Positions 47,024 through 57,235 of a stretch of DNA of 64,000 bases are shown here, piece by piece. Numbering within the stretch: the stretch's first letter is position 1; each line of letters begins with the position of its first letter. Source of the stretch: Myrmaecium sp. VS I D KN 1 (lineage: Eukaryota; Ascomycota; Dothideomycetes; Valsariales; Valsariaceae). Below the pieces are notes generated by a model. That model searched no databases. It saw nothing but the letters and a program-made list of their open reading frames with translations, and was not told where the DNA came from. The translations under genes were made by a program, and so were the position numbers. The DNA is taken from the NCBI GenBank assembly GCA_019775845.1, contig JADQAV010000002.1, forward strand, positions 2,294,001-2,358,000, read 5' to 3'.

Positions 47024-48132
47024 GACCGCGCAGCTATAGTAACGACTCCCTCGCGGTGACTGTGGGTGGAAACCTCTTCCGGGCTCAAGTCAGTTCACTG
47101 TTCGCAGGGTCTTGGAGAGTGTTCGAGTGTCGAGTAGGGTCGGGGCCGTCCAAGCACATGCGTCGGGGGATATCGAGCCCGCCAACCGCTAACTGGATTT
47201 AGGGCCAGGAGCTTAGGGAGACGGTAAATACTCGACCCCGGATTCGAGGGACCCGTGGACCTCCTCCACCGCCGCGCTCTTGTTTCCCCAGTGCCGATCA
47301 TCTTAATGTCATGTAATCTCGCCGGCCGTGGTTGGAAGTTGCTAAATCCAATCCGTTCAGAACCGTGCTTTCCAGCGCACGGGATAACGCCCTGCTTCGT
47401 CGTCCGGGAGAAGCTGGATTGATTGCATTCCGAAGACGGTACCTTTTAGAGTATTCCTATCTACATAACAACATGGGAGCGCACGCAATATAGAATGCTT
47501 GCATCAAGAAGAGTGCATCCAGGCCCGCCTGTACATAGATTGCGCTGACGCATGCAAAGCCCGTCACGGAGCCATGATCTGATCTGGATCATCATCCTTC
47601 GAAGTAGTATCTTGCTCGTGAATCTACAGTACACGCCTCTTCAGATTGAGACTGTGATTCTTGATGTATGATCCAGGACCGGCGTCTGCTTAATCGATCC
47701 CCCAAGCATGAATGACACTGGCCTACGGAGTCCATATAAGTAGCAGAGGGCGTCTTGCTGTTGCCGAAGCGCTACATAAGATAGACCTGGATGTGCCGGT
47801 TGGCAATGTGGAACGTCACCTCCCCGTCTTGATCGAGAGTTCCGTGCATAATCGACGCGACACAGAGATCGCGCCCAATACCTTGCTGTACTCCTGTCCG
47901 ACGAGAAGGCCGCTTGGTCAGGTTGGTGCAATATCCTGTGCAGTAAGTGTCCTCCAGCCTGAGTGGGGAGAAGTATATGAATATACTATATGCATTCGCC
48001 GCGGTAGCTGGACTGGATAGATTTGATGTGCTTGCTGTACGGCACAGTCGAGCTGAAAGCGAGGAGTAAACCTCAGGCTTGACTGTTCAGGACTGTGGTC
48101 GAACTAGAATCCGCGCAGCCGACGGCCGGATC
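47024..48132. other. 1.1-kb spacer without genes
   Basis: Promoter of the CTF1-like gene (47024 onward) and the 3' flank of the Nudix gene. Frames at 47641-48020 overlap on both strands and show no domain. Confidence 0.55.
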
Positions 48133-48747
48133 CTACGTACTCCTCTGGGCTCGTAGTGCGAACGCGCTTAGATAGATGGACCTATTCCTGTCGTTGAGGA
48201 ACTTGAGGTGGATATCGTCAACCTTCCCTTGTTTCAGCTGCTCTTCAGATACCCAGACGTAGTCTTGATGCTCGATCGGATCAAGCCTGACCGAAGGTGC
48301 GGAGTCCTCCTCTTCCTCCTCCACTTCGTTGCGGTCGCGGTGAGCATGCGGCCGCTCGTCCCTCTCCACCTCGACCTCAAAGGACAGCTTAACCCAATAC
48401 TCATCGCCATAGCTCCTAGCGATCACAAAGTCCATCTCGTCAACCAGACGGACGAAGCGACGGACGCGCAGGCCCGCCTCCTCCCTCAGCTCGCGCGCGG
48501 CGCCGTGGAGGACGGTGTCGTCGTCGAGCTCGCAGGAGCCGCCGGGGGCTTCCCAGACCAGCGGGTACGCGCGCTCCGTCGCCGCGCGCTGGACGAGCAG
48601 CAGCCGGTCGCGGTGGAAGACGAGGGCGCCGACGACCAGGCGCTGGTAGCCTGCGTGCTGGCGCAGGAAGGCCTGGCGGGACACGAGGAGGGGTCGAAGC
48701 TCCTCTGGTACGTCGAACGGCGGCGCGGCGCTTGGGGCGGCGTCCAT
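48133..48747 (-). CDS. Nudix hydrolase
   Basis: Single-exon frame of 204 residues. Nudix enzymes hydrolyse nucleoside diphosphates linked to another moiety. The fold begins HAGYQRLVVGALVFHRDRLL, and the box runs APGGSCELDDDTVLHGAARE then LREEAGL (residues about 68-93), with the catalytic E86/E89/E90 group in RELREEAGL. The box is one residue longer than the G-x5-E pattern and has Asp where Glu is usual before the helix. After a low-complexity acidic insert (EVEEEEEDS) the fold closes with IEHQDYVWVSEEQLKQG. Substrate is unknown. The region is GC-rich in codon choice. It lies 0.6 kb from the MITE. Confidence 0.87.
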   Translation of the reverse strand: MDAAPSAAPPFDVPEELRPLLVSRQAFLRQHAGYQRLVVGALVFHRDRLLLVQRAATERAYPLVWEAPGGSCELDDDTVLHGAARELREEAGLRVRRFVRLVDEMDFVIARSYGDEYWVKLSFEVEVERDERPHAHRDRNEVEEEEEDSAPSVRLDPIEHQDYVWVSEEQLKQGKVDDIHLKFLNDRNRSIYLSAFALRAQRST

Positions 48748-49352
48748 GATGTGAATGTTTGGCGTGCGGAATATGTACCTTCGACTTCCGTACGGATTGA
48801 TGTAGAGGAGTTGAACTTCAGTGCGAGGTCTCTTCGCTTCGAAGCTGAGCTTGGCTCAACCCAGCGGGAAAGCCACCAGGCTACAGTCATCGGTGCCGCA
48901 ACGCTCACAACACACACACAAATACACAAATACACATACAGCGACTCAATGTCTCTTGTATAAAAAAAAAAGCAGCGTCCTAAGACAGCTCCACAAAATA
49001 CCAGAAAAGCATCAGCGAGCTTCCTCGACCGAAAGAAGAAAACAAACAGCAGGATCCAAGTTGGCGCTGCTCGGCAAGGACTTCTTTACCTAGTCCCGCA
49101 GCAAGGCGCAAGGCTGAAGAGCGTGAACATCCGGCCGGAAGCAGGACCATCGGATTACCTGATCGGGTATGCCGGCGTCGGCATGGCTGTCGGTTCAGCC
49201 TGACCGTGAATATGCGGACAAGGGAAGTTAACCGGAAATCAGTTCACGACAGAGCGCTTGCTGCTCGCTGGATGACTTACGAGCATCTTTTATGCTGTTT
49301 GGCGGGATTGGATACGGAGAATGTAACAAGTGCTAGAGAATACTGGGTACTA
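48748..49352. other. Spacer between Nudix gene and MITE
   Basis: Nudix promoter side. A CA-rich run (about 48908-48936) and an A9 tract near 48962 are visible; otherwise unremarkable. Confidence 0.5.
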
Positions 49353-49860
49353 TATTCTTGCTTATAAGTGATCGCGGAATTTAGTAGATTTTACCGCAAC
49401 TCGAAAAAAACCAGTTTAGTAGGAGAATAGCTAGAAGATTATAGAAAAGAACCACGCAGCGCCGCCGCGTAACGATATAAATCTATAAAATATATAGCTT
49501 AACGTATATAATAAGAAAAGATATATCTTATAATATAGAATTTATATATAAAAAAGTAGAGGTTATAATAATATTCTTTAAAAAGGAGTTTTTTTCTTAT
49601 TTTTTGCCCTTTAAAATCTTAAGATTCTTAGATACCTCTTTTCTTTATAATAATAAGAGAAGAACCTTTATAAAATCTATATTAAAATATATAGCTTTTT
49701 TTATTCTATACTTTAAGTTATATATTTTATAAATTAACGTTGTTACGCGGCGGTATTATATAGTTCTTTATATCGATCTTCTAGCTATTCCCCTGCCTAA
49801 CCTTTTTTTCGAGTTACGGTAAAATCCACTAAAATCCGCGATCACTTGCAAGCAAGAATA
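49353..49860. mobile_element. AT-rich palindromic MITE with TA target-site duplication
   Basis: Element 49355-49858 (504 bp) starts TTCTTGCTTATAAGTGATCG and ends in the near reverse complement; both sides are flanked by TA (49353-49354, 49859-49860), the Tc1/mariner-type duplication. The inverted arms match, imperfectly, over roughly 190-200 bp each: for example GTGATCGCGGA, TTTTACCG, AACTCGAAAAAAA, AATAGCTAGAAGAT and CCGCCGCGTAAC occur on both. The interior is very A/T-rich. No transposase is encoded, so it is non-autonomous. Many arm differences are transitions (C/T or A/G), in keeping with age or repeat-induced point mutation; that cause is inferred. Confidence 0.85.
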
Positions 49861-50326
49861 ATGCAAGGTCACCCTCGGCTCGGTCAACGTTGGACCGATG
49901 CGAGGACAACAGGGAAGTCCCATCCATGTCGCGGGGGGTAGACATGACGGATGACGATATCCCCCTCACCAACCTGCTTTACCTCTCTCCTCCTCCTCTA
50001 ACCACCACCACTACCTCTTCCTCCTCCTCATCTCGTTGCCCGGCAAATCCGACCTCTCCGCCACGCCCCCCTCTCCGCACTTTGTAACTTACTACCTTAC
50101 CGACCCGAAATTCCATTTCGAGCATCTCCGGGTAACGGGTCTCGTGCCGTGGATCTTCACCACAACACTTCCCCCACCTCCCCTCATTCCCTTCCTGCCC
50201 TCCGGCCCGTTGGAGACGAGTACGATTTGGGTTCGTTCGTTAGCTCGTCGGGTCCCAGTAGCCCCTGTCCTCTCTCACTCCCGCTTTCTTAAAAAGGTCC
50301 CAAGCCCCCCGGCCCTTGTCGTGAAG
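49861..50326 (+). promoter_or_regulatory. Upstream region of the small orphan gene, CT-rich
   Basis: 466 bp from the MITE to the ATG at 50327. C/T-rich tracts around 49981-50030 and 50160-50200 resemble fungal core promoters. The MITE ends immediately upstream, so it may have changed this promoter. Confidence 0.45.
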
Positions 50327-50677
50327 ATGAGTAGTAGAAGTAGTGGTAGTAGCAGCGAGAAGAAGACGAAGACGAAACGCATCCAGTTCAACGCGGGCTT
50401 CAACGTGGACAGCACCAGCTACTATCAAAAGGTCACCGACAAGAACAAAGGCACCGTCAAGGTGATCGAGAACGACAAGCCCCTCTCCGGCTCCTCCTCC
50501 GTCCACCTGGAGACCAGACCGTACAAGCTGACGGTCGAGCGGTCGCTGTCACCCAAGGGACAGAGCTCCGATCCCTCCAAATCCTCTCACTCCGCTGCAT
50601 CCTCCCCCCCCTCCTCCTCCCCCACCAGTGAGGTGAAGAAGAACAAAGATTACGACACCAGCCAACTCGGCATCTGA
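50327..50677 (+). CDS. Small hypothetical protein
   Basis: A 116-residue frame with the start MSSRSSGSSSEKKTKTKR. No signal peptide or membrane segment. A mixed, possibly folded stretch (RIQFNAGFNVDSTSYYQKVT, then KGTVKVIENDKPLSG) is followed by a Ser/Pro-rich tail (SAASSPPSSSPTS) and the C-terminus KNKDYDTSQLGI. I do not recognise the family. Codons are mostly G/C-ending and the protein is compositionally sensible, which supports coding, but no second line of evidence exists. It ends 111 bp before the RpiB-like start on the same strand, so the two may be co-expressed or even share a transcript; that is inference. Confidence 0.6.
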   Translation: MSSRSSGSSSEKKTKTKRIQFNAGFNVDSTSYYQKVTDKNKGTVKVIENDKPLSGSSSVHLETRPYKLTVERSLSPKGQSSDPSKSSHSAASSPPSSSPTSEVKKNKDYDTSQLGI

Positions 50678-50788
50678 GGCAAACCGACCCCCGGCAGAGC
50701 CACAGGATACGGATCATCCCCTTCCATTCGATCCCATCCATCCGCATTTTTCTTCATCGTCAAACGTCCAACCCAACCAGGAGAGAAC

Positions 50789-51322
50789 ATGAGCACCAAC
50801 GACACCACCGCCCTCGAGCCGCTCCGCATCGCCATCGGCTGCGACGACGCCGGGGTCTCCTACAAGAAAGCCATCATCACCGACCTGAACGCCTCCCCCC
50901 TCGTCGCCGAGATCATCGACGTCGGCGTCGGCGAGCGGGACGACAAGACCGCCTACCCGCACGTCGCCGTCGACGCCGCCAAGCTCATCCAGGCCGGCCG
51001 AACGGATCGGGCCGTCCTCATCTGCGGCACCGGCCTCGGCGTCGCCATCGCCGCGAACAAGGTGCCCGGCATCCGCGCCGTCACCGCCCACGACAGCTTC
51101 AGCGTCGAGCGCGCGATCAAGAGCAACAACGCCCAGGTGCTCTGCATGGGCGAGCGCGTCGTCGGCATCGAGGTCGCCCGCCGGCTGGTGAAGGAGTGGC
51201 TGACCTACCGGTTCGATCCCACTTCCGCGAGCGCGAAGAAGGTCGAGGCCATCCACGAGCACGAAGCCAAGAACTTCGGCACCGTCAGGATCGAGGACAT
51301 CGATCAGCCCGTGAATTGCTGA
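50789..51322 (+). CDS. RpiB/LacAB-family sugar-phosphate isomerase
   Basis: Intronless, 177 residues. RpiB-type enzymes interconvert aldose and ketose phosphates (ribose 5-phosphate, or tetrose 4-phosphates). The fold starts [18 protein letters not shown], with the catalytic cysteine and phosphate loop [20 protein letters not shown] (Cys79) and [10 protein letters not shown] (His101), then [14 protein letters not shown]. Asp20 stands where RpiB proper usually has His (GCDHAG), as in some tetrose-phosphate isomerases, so D-erythrulose 4-phosphate or a related substrate is possible. The family is more typical of bacteria; fungal members are known, and ancient transfer is plausible. Convergent with a Zn2Cys6 gene; the small hypothetical gene is just upstream. 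Confidence 0.88.
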   Translation: MSTNDTTALEPLRIAIGCDDAGVSYKKAIITDLNASPLVAEIIDVGVGERDDKTAYPHVAVDAAKLIQAGRTDRAVLICGTGLGVAIAANKVPGIRAVTAHDSFSVERAIKSNNAQVLCMGERVVGIEVARRLVKEWLTYRFDPTSASAKKVEAIHEHEAKNFGTVRIEDIDQPVNC

Positions 51323-51689
51323 TCGTGCGGTGGACTTTCGCGTGCCAAGTAGCTCGACTCTGTTGTTGAAATCCATGTACCGTATAGTGTGTCCGATACT
51401 TCAATACCAGCCATACTCCAGCGTCAATACTTTTTGCATATTTTTGTCAGTTATGACGTGCCGATCCACCCAATACTGCTAACCCAGTTGCTGCCCGATG
51501 GTCTTATGAGACCAGGCTCGGACACTGATCAACCATGCTTCTTCAGCATTTTTTGTCCAGTGACAGCATGCACAGCCCTATGAGCACCATCCGCCAGAAT
51601 GACGATGAGACTGCATAGGTCGCTTCGAAGGACGAAGGCGATGGGTTGTCCAAGGCGAGAGAGGAAGCGGCCCTTCTCCTGACACTTTC
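51323..51689. other. Convergent 3' spacer
   Basis: 367 bp between the RpiB-like and Zn2Cys6 stop codons. T-rich patches around 51430-51450 and 51540-51560. No coding signal. Confidence 0.55.
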
Positions 51690-53092
51690 TCAAGGATAGA
51701 GCCACTGAGCAAGGCTAACGGGCAAGGACTCCGGCGGCGGCGGCGTGTCCCCGTTGCTTCGGATGCGGGCCAGCAGCTGGCCGTCGTGATCCACATCCGC
51801 CCATCGGTACCATAGGGGAGCCTTCTTCCGCTCCTCGACGAAGGCCCAGATCATCTGCGTCGCTCGGTCGAGCATGTCGCGCCACCGGGCGGAGACGTGT
51901 GCCCGGATGCCGCGCAGTTCCGCCTCGGAGGTCGGGTTCAGCCACCAGAGCAGGTCGATCGTCTTGGCGATGGCGAACCAGCAGCCCGTGATGACGAGGG
52001 CGCGCGGGTCCTCGGCCCGGATGAGGTCGATGTAGCGGCTGGGCGCTTCGACGAGGAAGCGGAAGAGGTCGCGGCGCATGGGCGAGTGGAGGACGGAGCA
52101 GATGTAGGCGACGGTGAAGCGGTAGGCGTGCTTGGTGGCCGCATCCTTCCCTTCCTCGGCCAGCCCGTCGAGGAGGAAGCTGAAAGGGCATTCGTGCTCG
52201 AGATGTTGACAGCCGGAGTTACTGCTACATCCCGGGAAGATCTGGATGAGGATGCTGTCCTTCAGGCCCGGGAAGGCGGTGCGGAACACCGTCCGAATGC
52301 CGGAGAAGGGTTGGAAGTAGTGCAACGGGATCGAGGAGGGCCGTGCGGACGCGCCGTGTAGGAAGTGCCTTCCGACGCTGCTGTGGAAGGCGACGAGCAT
52401 GGACATCACGTACATGGCTTCGGCATTGCTGGGGTCAATGCCATTGCTCATCGTGCTGACATAACCGTTCAGGGCGCGGACCATGTACTGGTGGCAGGGG
52501 CGGATGAGGCTCGTATCGGCTGGGTTGAGCATGCGAAGATGCAGTGCGCTGAGGGCAAGGACACCGTCCATCAGGAAAGGGGCGCTGAAGGCAAGGGAGG
52601 TGATGGTGTCGCTCCAAAGATTACGCATGGGCTTGTGACGGGGGGCTCGCTCGACGCAGAGCCGGGAGAAGTGGTGAAAGAGCCGAAGCTCCAGCATGCG
52701 ATCGCTTTCACGGAAAGGCAAGGTGGAAGACTGATAGCTCGGAGCCAGCGGGAGTTGCATTGGGCTAGGGCTAGAAGCCGAGGACTCGGAAGAAGACGGA
52801 GAACTTTGATTCAGACGGGGGATGGCACGTTTGGCGGGCTGGACGGAGGTTGGTCGTGAGGCCGGCGGGGTGAAGTCACACTCAACGTCGTGCTTCGTGC
52901 AGTTCCCACATCTGGGGTGGACTTCATCGCACTACGTCGGCGCACAGTCAGGCATGGAGTTGACAGACGAGATATTGATGCCGGCACACGCACCTTGATC
53001 CTCCGCTGCTTGCACCGCCTGCAGCCATTCCGGCTCTTGCGATGGGCTCGTCGCGCGACGGTGTAGCGATTCGGTGGCTCGGTCGATGTCAT
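51690..53092 (-). CDS. Zn2Cys6 transcription factor
   Basis: Exons 53092-52994 and 52931-51690 give 446 residues. Zinc cluster: RNGCRRCKQRRIK in exon 1, then CDEVHPRCGNCTKHDVECDF in exon 2; the intron lies exactly between Lys33 and Cys34. A Ser/Pro linker precedes a helical fungal-specific effector region (SRLCVERAPRHKPMRNLWSD, ALSALHLRMLNP, SMLVAFHSSV, HSPMRRDLFRFL). Similar short C6 factors (about 400-500 residues, sterol-uptake-control/UPC2-like in layout) are common; I would not assign an orthologue. Tail to tail with the RpiB-like gene, so a regulator-enzyme pairing is possible but unproven. Confidence 0.92.
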
Positions 53093-54594
53093 CTTAACAT
53101 GCCCGGGATGGAAGAGTAGGGATTTAGAAGTGACTGCCGCTGTGTGCTACGGAAACCGAAGACTGACGGGACGATGTGGAGCAGGAAGAGGAGAGAGCGC
53201 AAGGACGCAGCATCGTCGGTTTTAGAGTTGGTTAGGGTGGGATGTCATTCTCGAATCCTGGGGATTCCGCCTCGTCTACGGGAGTAGCGGTGGCAACCGT
53301 CGAGGGCCCATGCACGGATCCTCTTCTCAGCCTCGCATCGCATGGGTGTAAGAGGAGGTACTCCGTATTCGTGTGTTGATACCTTAATGCGGCTTCACCA
53401 AAGGCCACCGGCTGCTCTAGGGTATGATATCCTGGTAGATGTCACGGGTAGATAACGGAAATATTCTAATGCTGGAAAGGAAGGGTGCTATAATGAGCCT
53501 TTGTCATGGCTCTACCCACTACATAGCTACCGCTCTGCTCGGATTAAATATAACAGAAGATGGATATCTTGCTCACCAGACGGAACCATATGGTCTTCCT
53601 ATAAGCTTATGAGACCTAAAGAAAGAGGTTCACTGGTGACCCTATGGTAAAAGATCAATTGTATGAATAATCTAGGAATAGATGAGAAAAGCCGTAGATG
53701 TAGCATGTAGTAGTTCTGAGAAAGGGGAGGCGCTGTGAACAATGGCCAGGGACAACCCAAGGCACCAAAAGCGGTAAGAGCAAGATCTTGTCAATATCAA
53801 AGTACCTCTATACTGTAGCCTTGATCCGCCGGTCAAGATGGAGCAGCGAAGAGCGGATCTTGAAAGGAAGCACCCTACAGATAACTCCCCGCATGCCGGC
53901 CAGCACCTTACTGTACGAAGCATTCAAGGGACCGATGATGTTCGGGAGAGGTAGTTAACTGGGTTGTGCTGGTCTCACAAGGGATGATGTACCTGATACC
54001 TTAACTTCATCTCAGTACTGTACGGAGTACTTTACCATCTGTATTCGCACCTTCGCTCAAGGCAAGGGGGAGGATATTGGAAGGGACCTAATAACAGGGA
54101 TGACGTAAGCTCTCAATCTTGCTGGACTGTCTTTCGCATTCGTTTATTTATGTACTCTGCTCGCCCTCAAACCCTTAATTACTTATTAAATAGTGGAGCG
54201 GCATGGGCCAAGGCTGTCAGGTCCGTCAAAGGTTCCATAAGGTAAGTGAATACTGTATATTAACGTTATCGGGTGGAAGAATGGGGAGGTGGAGGCGTCA
54301 AAGGGGCTTGCTCACCCTTCGAGCTTGGGCGCTCCCGCCCGCGTAATCCCCCCATGGTCGGTGCCATCTTGCTGCTTGTCCAACTGCGGCATTGAACCGC
54401 TGAACTGCCATTCCTCACTCTCCGCTCCCAATCACTCCTCCACCCGATCTCCCTCGACCTCCTGCGTCTGGCGCACCCCTGGACTTCTTCATCCGGAATG
54501 CTGAGTGCCCTCTGGCCATGATTCCATCTGGCCCGACGTGCTCTCCCCTCTATGCTGCCCTCGAGATCCTCCCCGCTCCAGGGCCGCTCGCGCG
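53093..54594. other. 1.5-kb divergent region, Zn2Cys6 factor / LysM protein
   Basis: Promoters of two divergent genes. No gene-like frame. A/T-rich stretch 53540-53700 and repeated GTACGGAGTAC-like sequence near 54018-54031 are seen. A CT-rich run lies at about 54395-54480, ahead of the LysM start. Confidence 0.55.
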
Positions 54595-56589
54595 ATGAAT
54601 AACTCCAACAACTCGACCAATCCTACAACTTCACGTCCCGCCTCTGATGCCTCGCTGCTACGTCCTCGAAACCGCAAGATCCTCTCCGAAGAACTCGTTC
54701 CCGGCACCGTCGACGGCCAAGACGGTCGCAACTCCTCCTTCGCCTCTCCCTTCGCCTCCGCGGCCGCGTCACCCATCCCGAGCACGCACCCCTCCCGATC
54801 GAACTCGTCCCGTGATATCCCCCGATCTGAAAACACAAGAGACAATGGCGCCACGCCTACCCGAGGGAGGTTGGGCAGGGAAAACAGTCTTCAGACATCC
54901 AATAACTCCATAGCCGGCCTCTTAGGACAATCATGGACAACGTTACAGGAGATTGCATCGACCGTCCTCGGCAGCGATGCTACACCTCAAGAAGCAGACG
55001 TCCGGCGCCGGCGTCAATCTGGACAGAAGCATAAACGCACCAGCAGCAGTGCACCGCCTAAGCAATGGGGTCCTTCATGTCCATCGGATGCTCGGATAGG
55101 AGCAGGTACCGAACAAGGAAGAGAAAGCATGGTCCGGGCGATGAAGAGACAGCACCTCCTCGCTGCGAATGGCCAGACTTACTCGGACGCCGCAGGCAAG
55201 TTCAAGCGGAGGAACTCCGACGAGCGAGTCTCGTCTTCCGCGCCGCCAACCGACAATAACGACAGGGACGCCTTGGTGTACGTAGTCCCGGTGAAGGCCT
55301 CGGACACCTTGGCGGGCATCACCATCAAATTCGGTTGCTCGCCAGCTGTATTACGGAAGGCAAATCGCATGTGGCCTAATGATACTATACAAGCACGCCG
55401 CACCATTGTTCTTCCTGTGGATGCTTGCACGGTTAAGGGACGGCCCGTGCAAGAGCCAAAGGACGACGGGAGCTCTCCGACGGACAGCGAGGCTACACAA
55501 TCATCTTCGGCTATGACATCGCCAGATTGCTGGCCTACACAAGGATCAAAGACAAATGGCTCTTCCTTCCCTCCTCCGCCATCGTCATATTCCTCTTCTT
55601 CCGAGACTGAACCGCCTTGGAAACACGACTCCTGGATCCTCCTTCCCAATGACACCACGCCTACAGAAATCGCCCGCCTTCCGCGTCGTACACTAGGCTT
55701 CTTCCCGCCCGCACGCCGAAAATCCGTCAGCTTTTCCGACAACGGCACCCCGGCAACGTCAATCGAATTGTCTCGCTCCTCCATAAGCACGAACCGCCCC
55801 GACGGCTCTCCCAGGCATTCCGCAAGCTTTTCCACTTCCTCGGGCACGACCAACCGCCCCCGCAACACCTCCTTCGGCACTGGGTTCCCTCTCCAGGGGC
55901 CGGGCGGGGTCGGCACCATGGGCAAGAACGTCAAGTCGCCCGGTCCTGCCCAGGATGGATTGAACAAGCTCTTCGCGTCGCACCTTCCTAACGTAGCACC
56001 ACCACCATCCCAATCATATTTCACCCCGATCTGGAATCCAGCTCTCGACATCGCTGACGTCGACGGCTCCAGCGTGAGCACACCGGGTCTCGGCTTGGGA
56101 GGCAGCGGCGGCGCCACGGCGTACTCTCAGGCCAACGCGGGCGGCTCTTCCACCGGAGGCGGCCTGGACATCGATCTGGACAAGGTGGGTGGCGCGATCG
56201 AGAAGTGGGCGCGGAAGATGGCCTCGTCCGCTTCGCGGATCCTCGAAACCCCCGCATCGTCGTCGGCCGGCGGTGGCGCATCCGCCTCCTCTTCCTCCGC
56301 CGCCGCCGGCGCCCACCGCAGTTCCTCGCGCGGCACGTCGGCCCCGGGAAGCGGCACGCACCCGGTCGTCGGCGTCGTCGGCAGCGGGCTCGGCGACCTT
56401 ATCGAGCTGCGCGACGACGCGTTCGAGGCGCCGACGGAGAGCGAGCGCGCGCGTGCGCAGAGCATGGGATGGCGCGAGCAGGCACAGGCCCGGGGCCGCA
56501 GTGTCGGGGCGAGGGGAGCAGGAGTGGCGGCGGTGGAGTCGGGGTCGACGACGAGAAGAAAGGCGGGGAAGAGCGGGAAGAGCGACTAA
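54595..56589 (+). CDS. Intracellular LysM-domain-like protein
   Basis: Single-exon frame of 664 residues from the first ATG (MNNSNNSTNPTTSRPASD). A LysM-like unit spans about residues 227-280 (VYVVPVKASDTLAGITIKFG, then CSPAVLRKANRMWPND, TIVLPVDAC). It ends in a serine/proline-rich and then Gly/Ser/Ala-rich tail with a predicted helix (DLIELRDDAFEAPTESERAR). There is no signal peptide and no membrane segment, so unlike secreted chitin-binding LysM effectors it probably acts inside the cell; eukaryotic intracellular LysM proteins (for example TLDc/NCOA7-like or SIP5-like) exist. A second divergent unit may begin at HDSWILLPNDTTPTEIARLP. Function is unknown. Convergent with PRD1; 646 bp lie between stops. 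Confidence 0.85.
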   Translation: MNNSNNSTNPTTSRPASDASLLRPRNRKILSEELVPGTVDGQDGRNSSFASPFASAAASPIPSTHPSRSNSSRDIPRSENTRDNGATPTRGRLGRENSLQTSNNSIAGLLGQSWTTLQEIASTVLGSDATPQEADVRRRRQSGQKHKRTSSSAPPKQWGPSCPSDARIGAGTEQGRESMVRAMKRQHLLAANGQTYSDAAGKFKRRNSDERVSSSAPPTDNNDRDALVYVVPVKASDTLAGITIKFGCSPAVLRKANRMWPNDTIQARRTIVLPVDACTVKGRPVQEPKDDGSSPTDSEATQSSSAMTSPDCWPTQGSKTNGSSFPPPPSSYSSSSETEPPWKHDSWILLPNDTTPTEIARLPRRTLGFFPPARRKSVSFSDNGTPATSIELSRSSISTNRPDGSPRHSASFSTSSGTTNRPRNTSFGTGFPLQGPGGVGTMGKNVKSPGPAQDGLNKLFASHLPNVAPPPSQSYFTPIWNPALDIADVDGSSVSTPGLGLGGSGGATAYSQANAGGSSTGGGLDIDLDKVGGAIEKWARKMASSASRILETPASSSAGGGASASSSSAAAGAHRSSSRGTSAPGSGTHPVVGVVGSGLGDLIELRDDAFEAPTESERARAQSMGWREQAQARGRSVGARGAGVAAVESGSTTRRKAGKSGKSD

Positions 56590-57235
56590 GTCCTGTCTAC
56601 GTGCACACGCGGTGGCAGTGACTATTTCGTCGTCGTTGTCGCCGTCGTTTGTTTCTTCCTTTTTTGTGTCTAGACCTTGGTTTTTGAAGTAGGCTGAAAT
56701 GAATGACACGGTAGTTGTGTCGTCGATACCATGAGATGCATTTTGTACATCCCCCGCTTCCTTCCTTTTTCCTTCGTCCTCGTGCTTGTTAAATTGCATC
56801 CCTCAGGCATCATGAGCATCGTCAACGTTCTCGTGCACGTCCTTTCCTCGTCTACTTATCCTTCAGCGGTTTTCCTCTTTCTATTTTTCCTTTTTTTTTT
56901 CTTTCTTTTCGCCCCATTCCCGCCGTACGATTCAGCGGGTGACTAGTCGTCTTTAGAAGATAAGGTAGGGAAAGAGCATCAAAGAACCTCCTTACCGCTT
57001 GGTCCCAACTTCTTCTCGTCTAACGTTCATAAAAGCACGGGATGGGGCGAAAAGAACAGACCACACGGTAAAGATATTGATTTGCTAAACTGTACATAAA
57101 TTGTCATTCGGATATTTGTGAGGGGGGTGAGGTCGTCACGGCCGATGGAATCAACTGCTGATGTATTTCATTTGTTAGATACCTGTTAGAAGTATCCTAT
57201 ATACTTATACCGGTTATCGCCACAACCGAGCAGCC
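56590..57235. other. Convergent 3' spacer
   Basis: 646 bp. T-rich tracts (56880-56910) follow the LysM gene; A/T-rich sequence with ATAAATTG-like signals near 57095-57200 lies next to the PRD1 stop. No gene. Confidence 0.55.
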
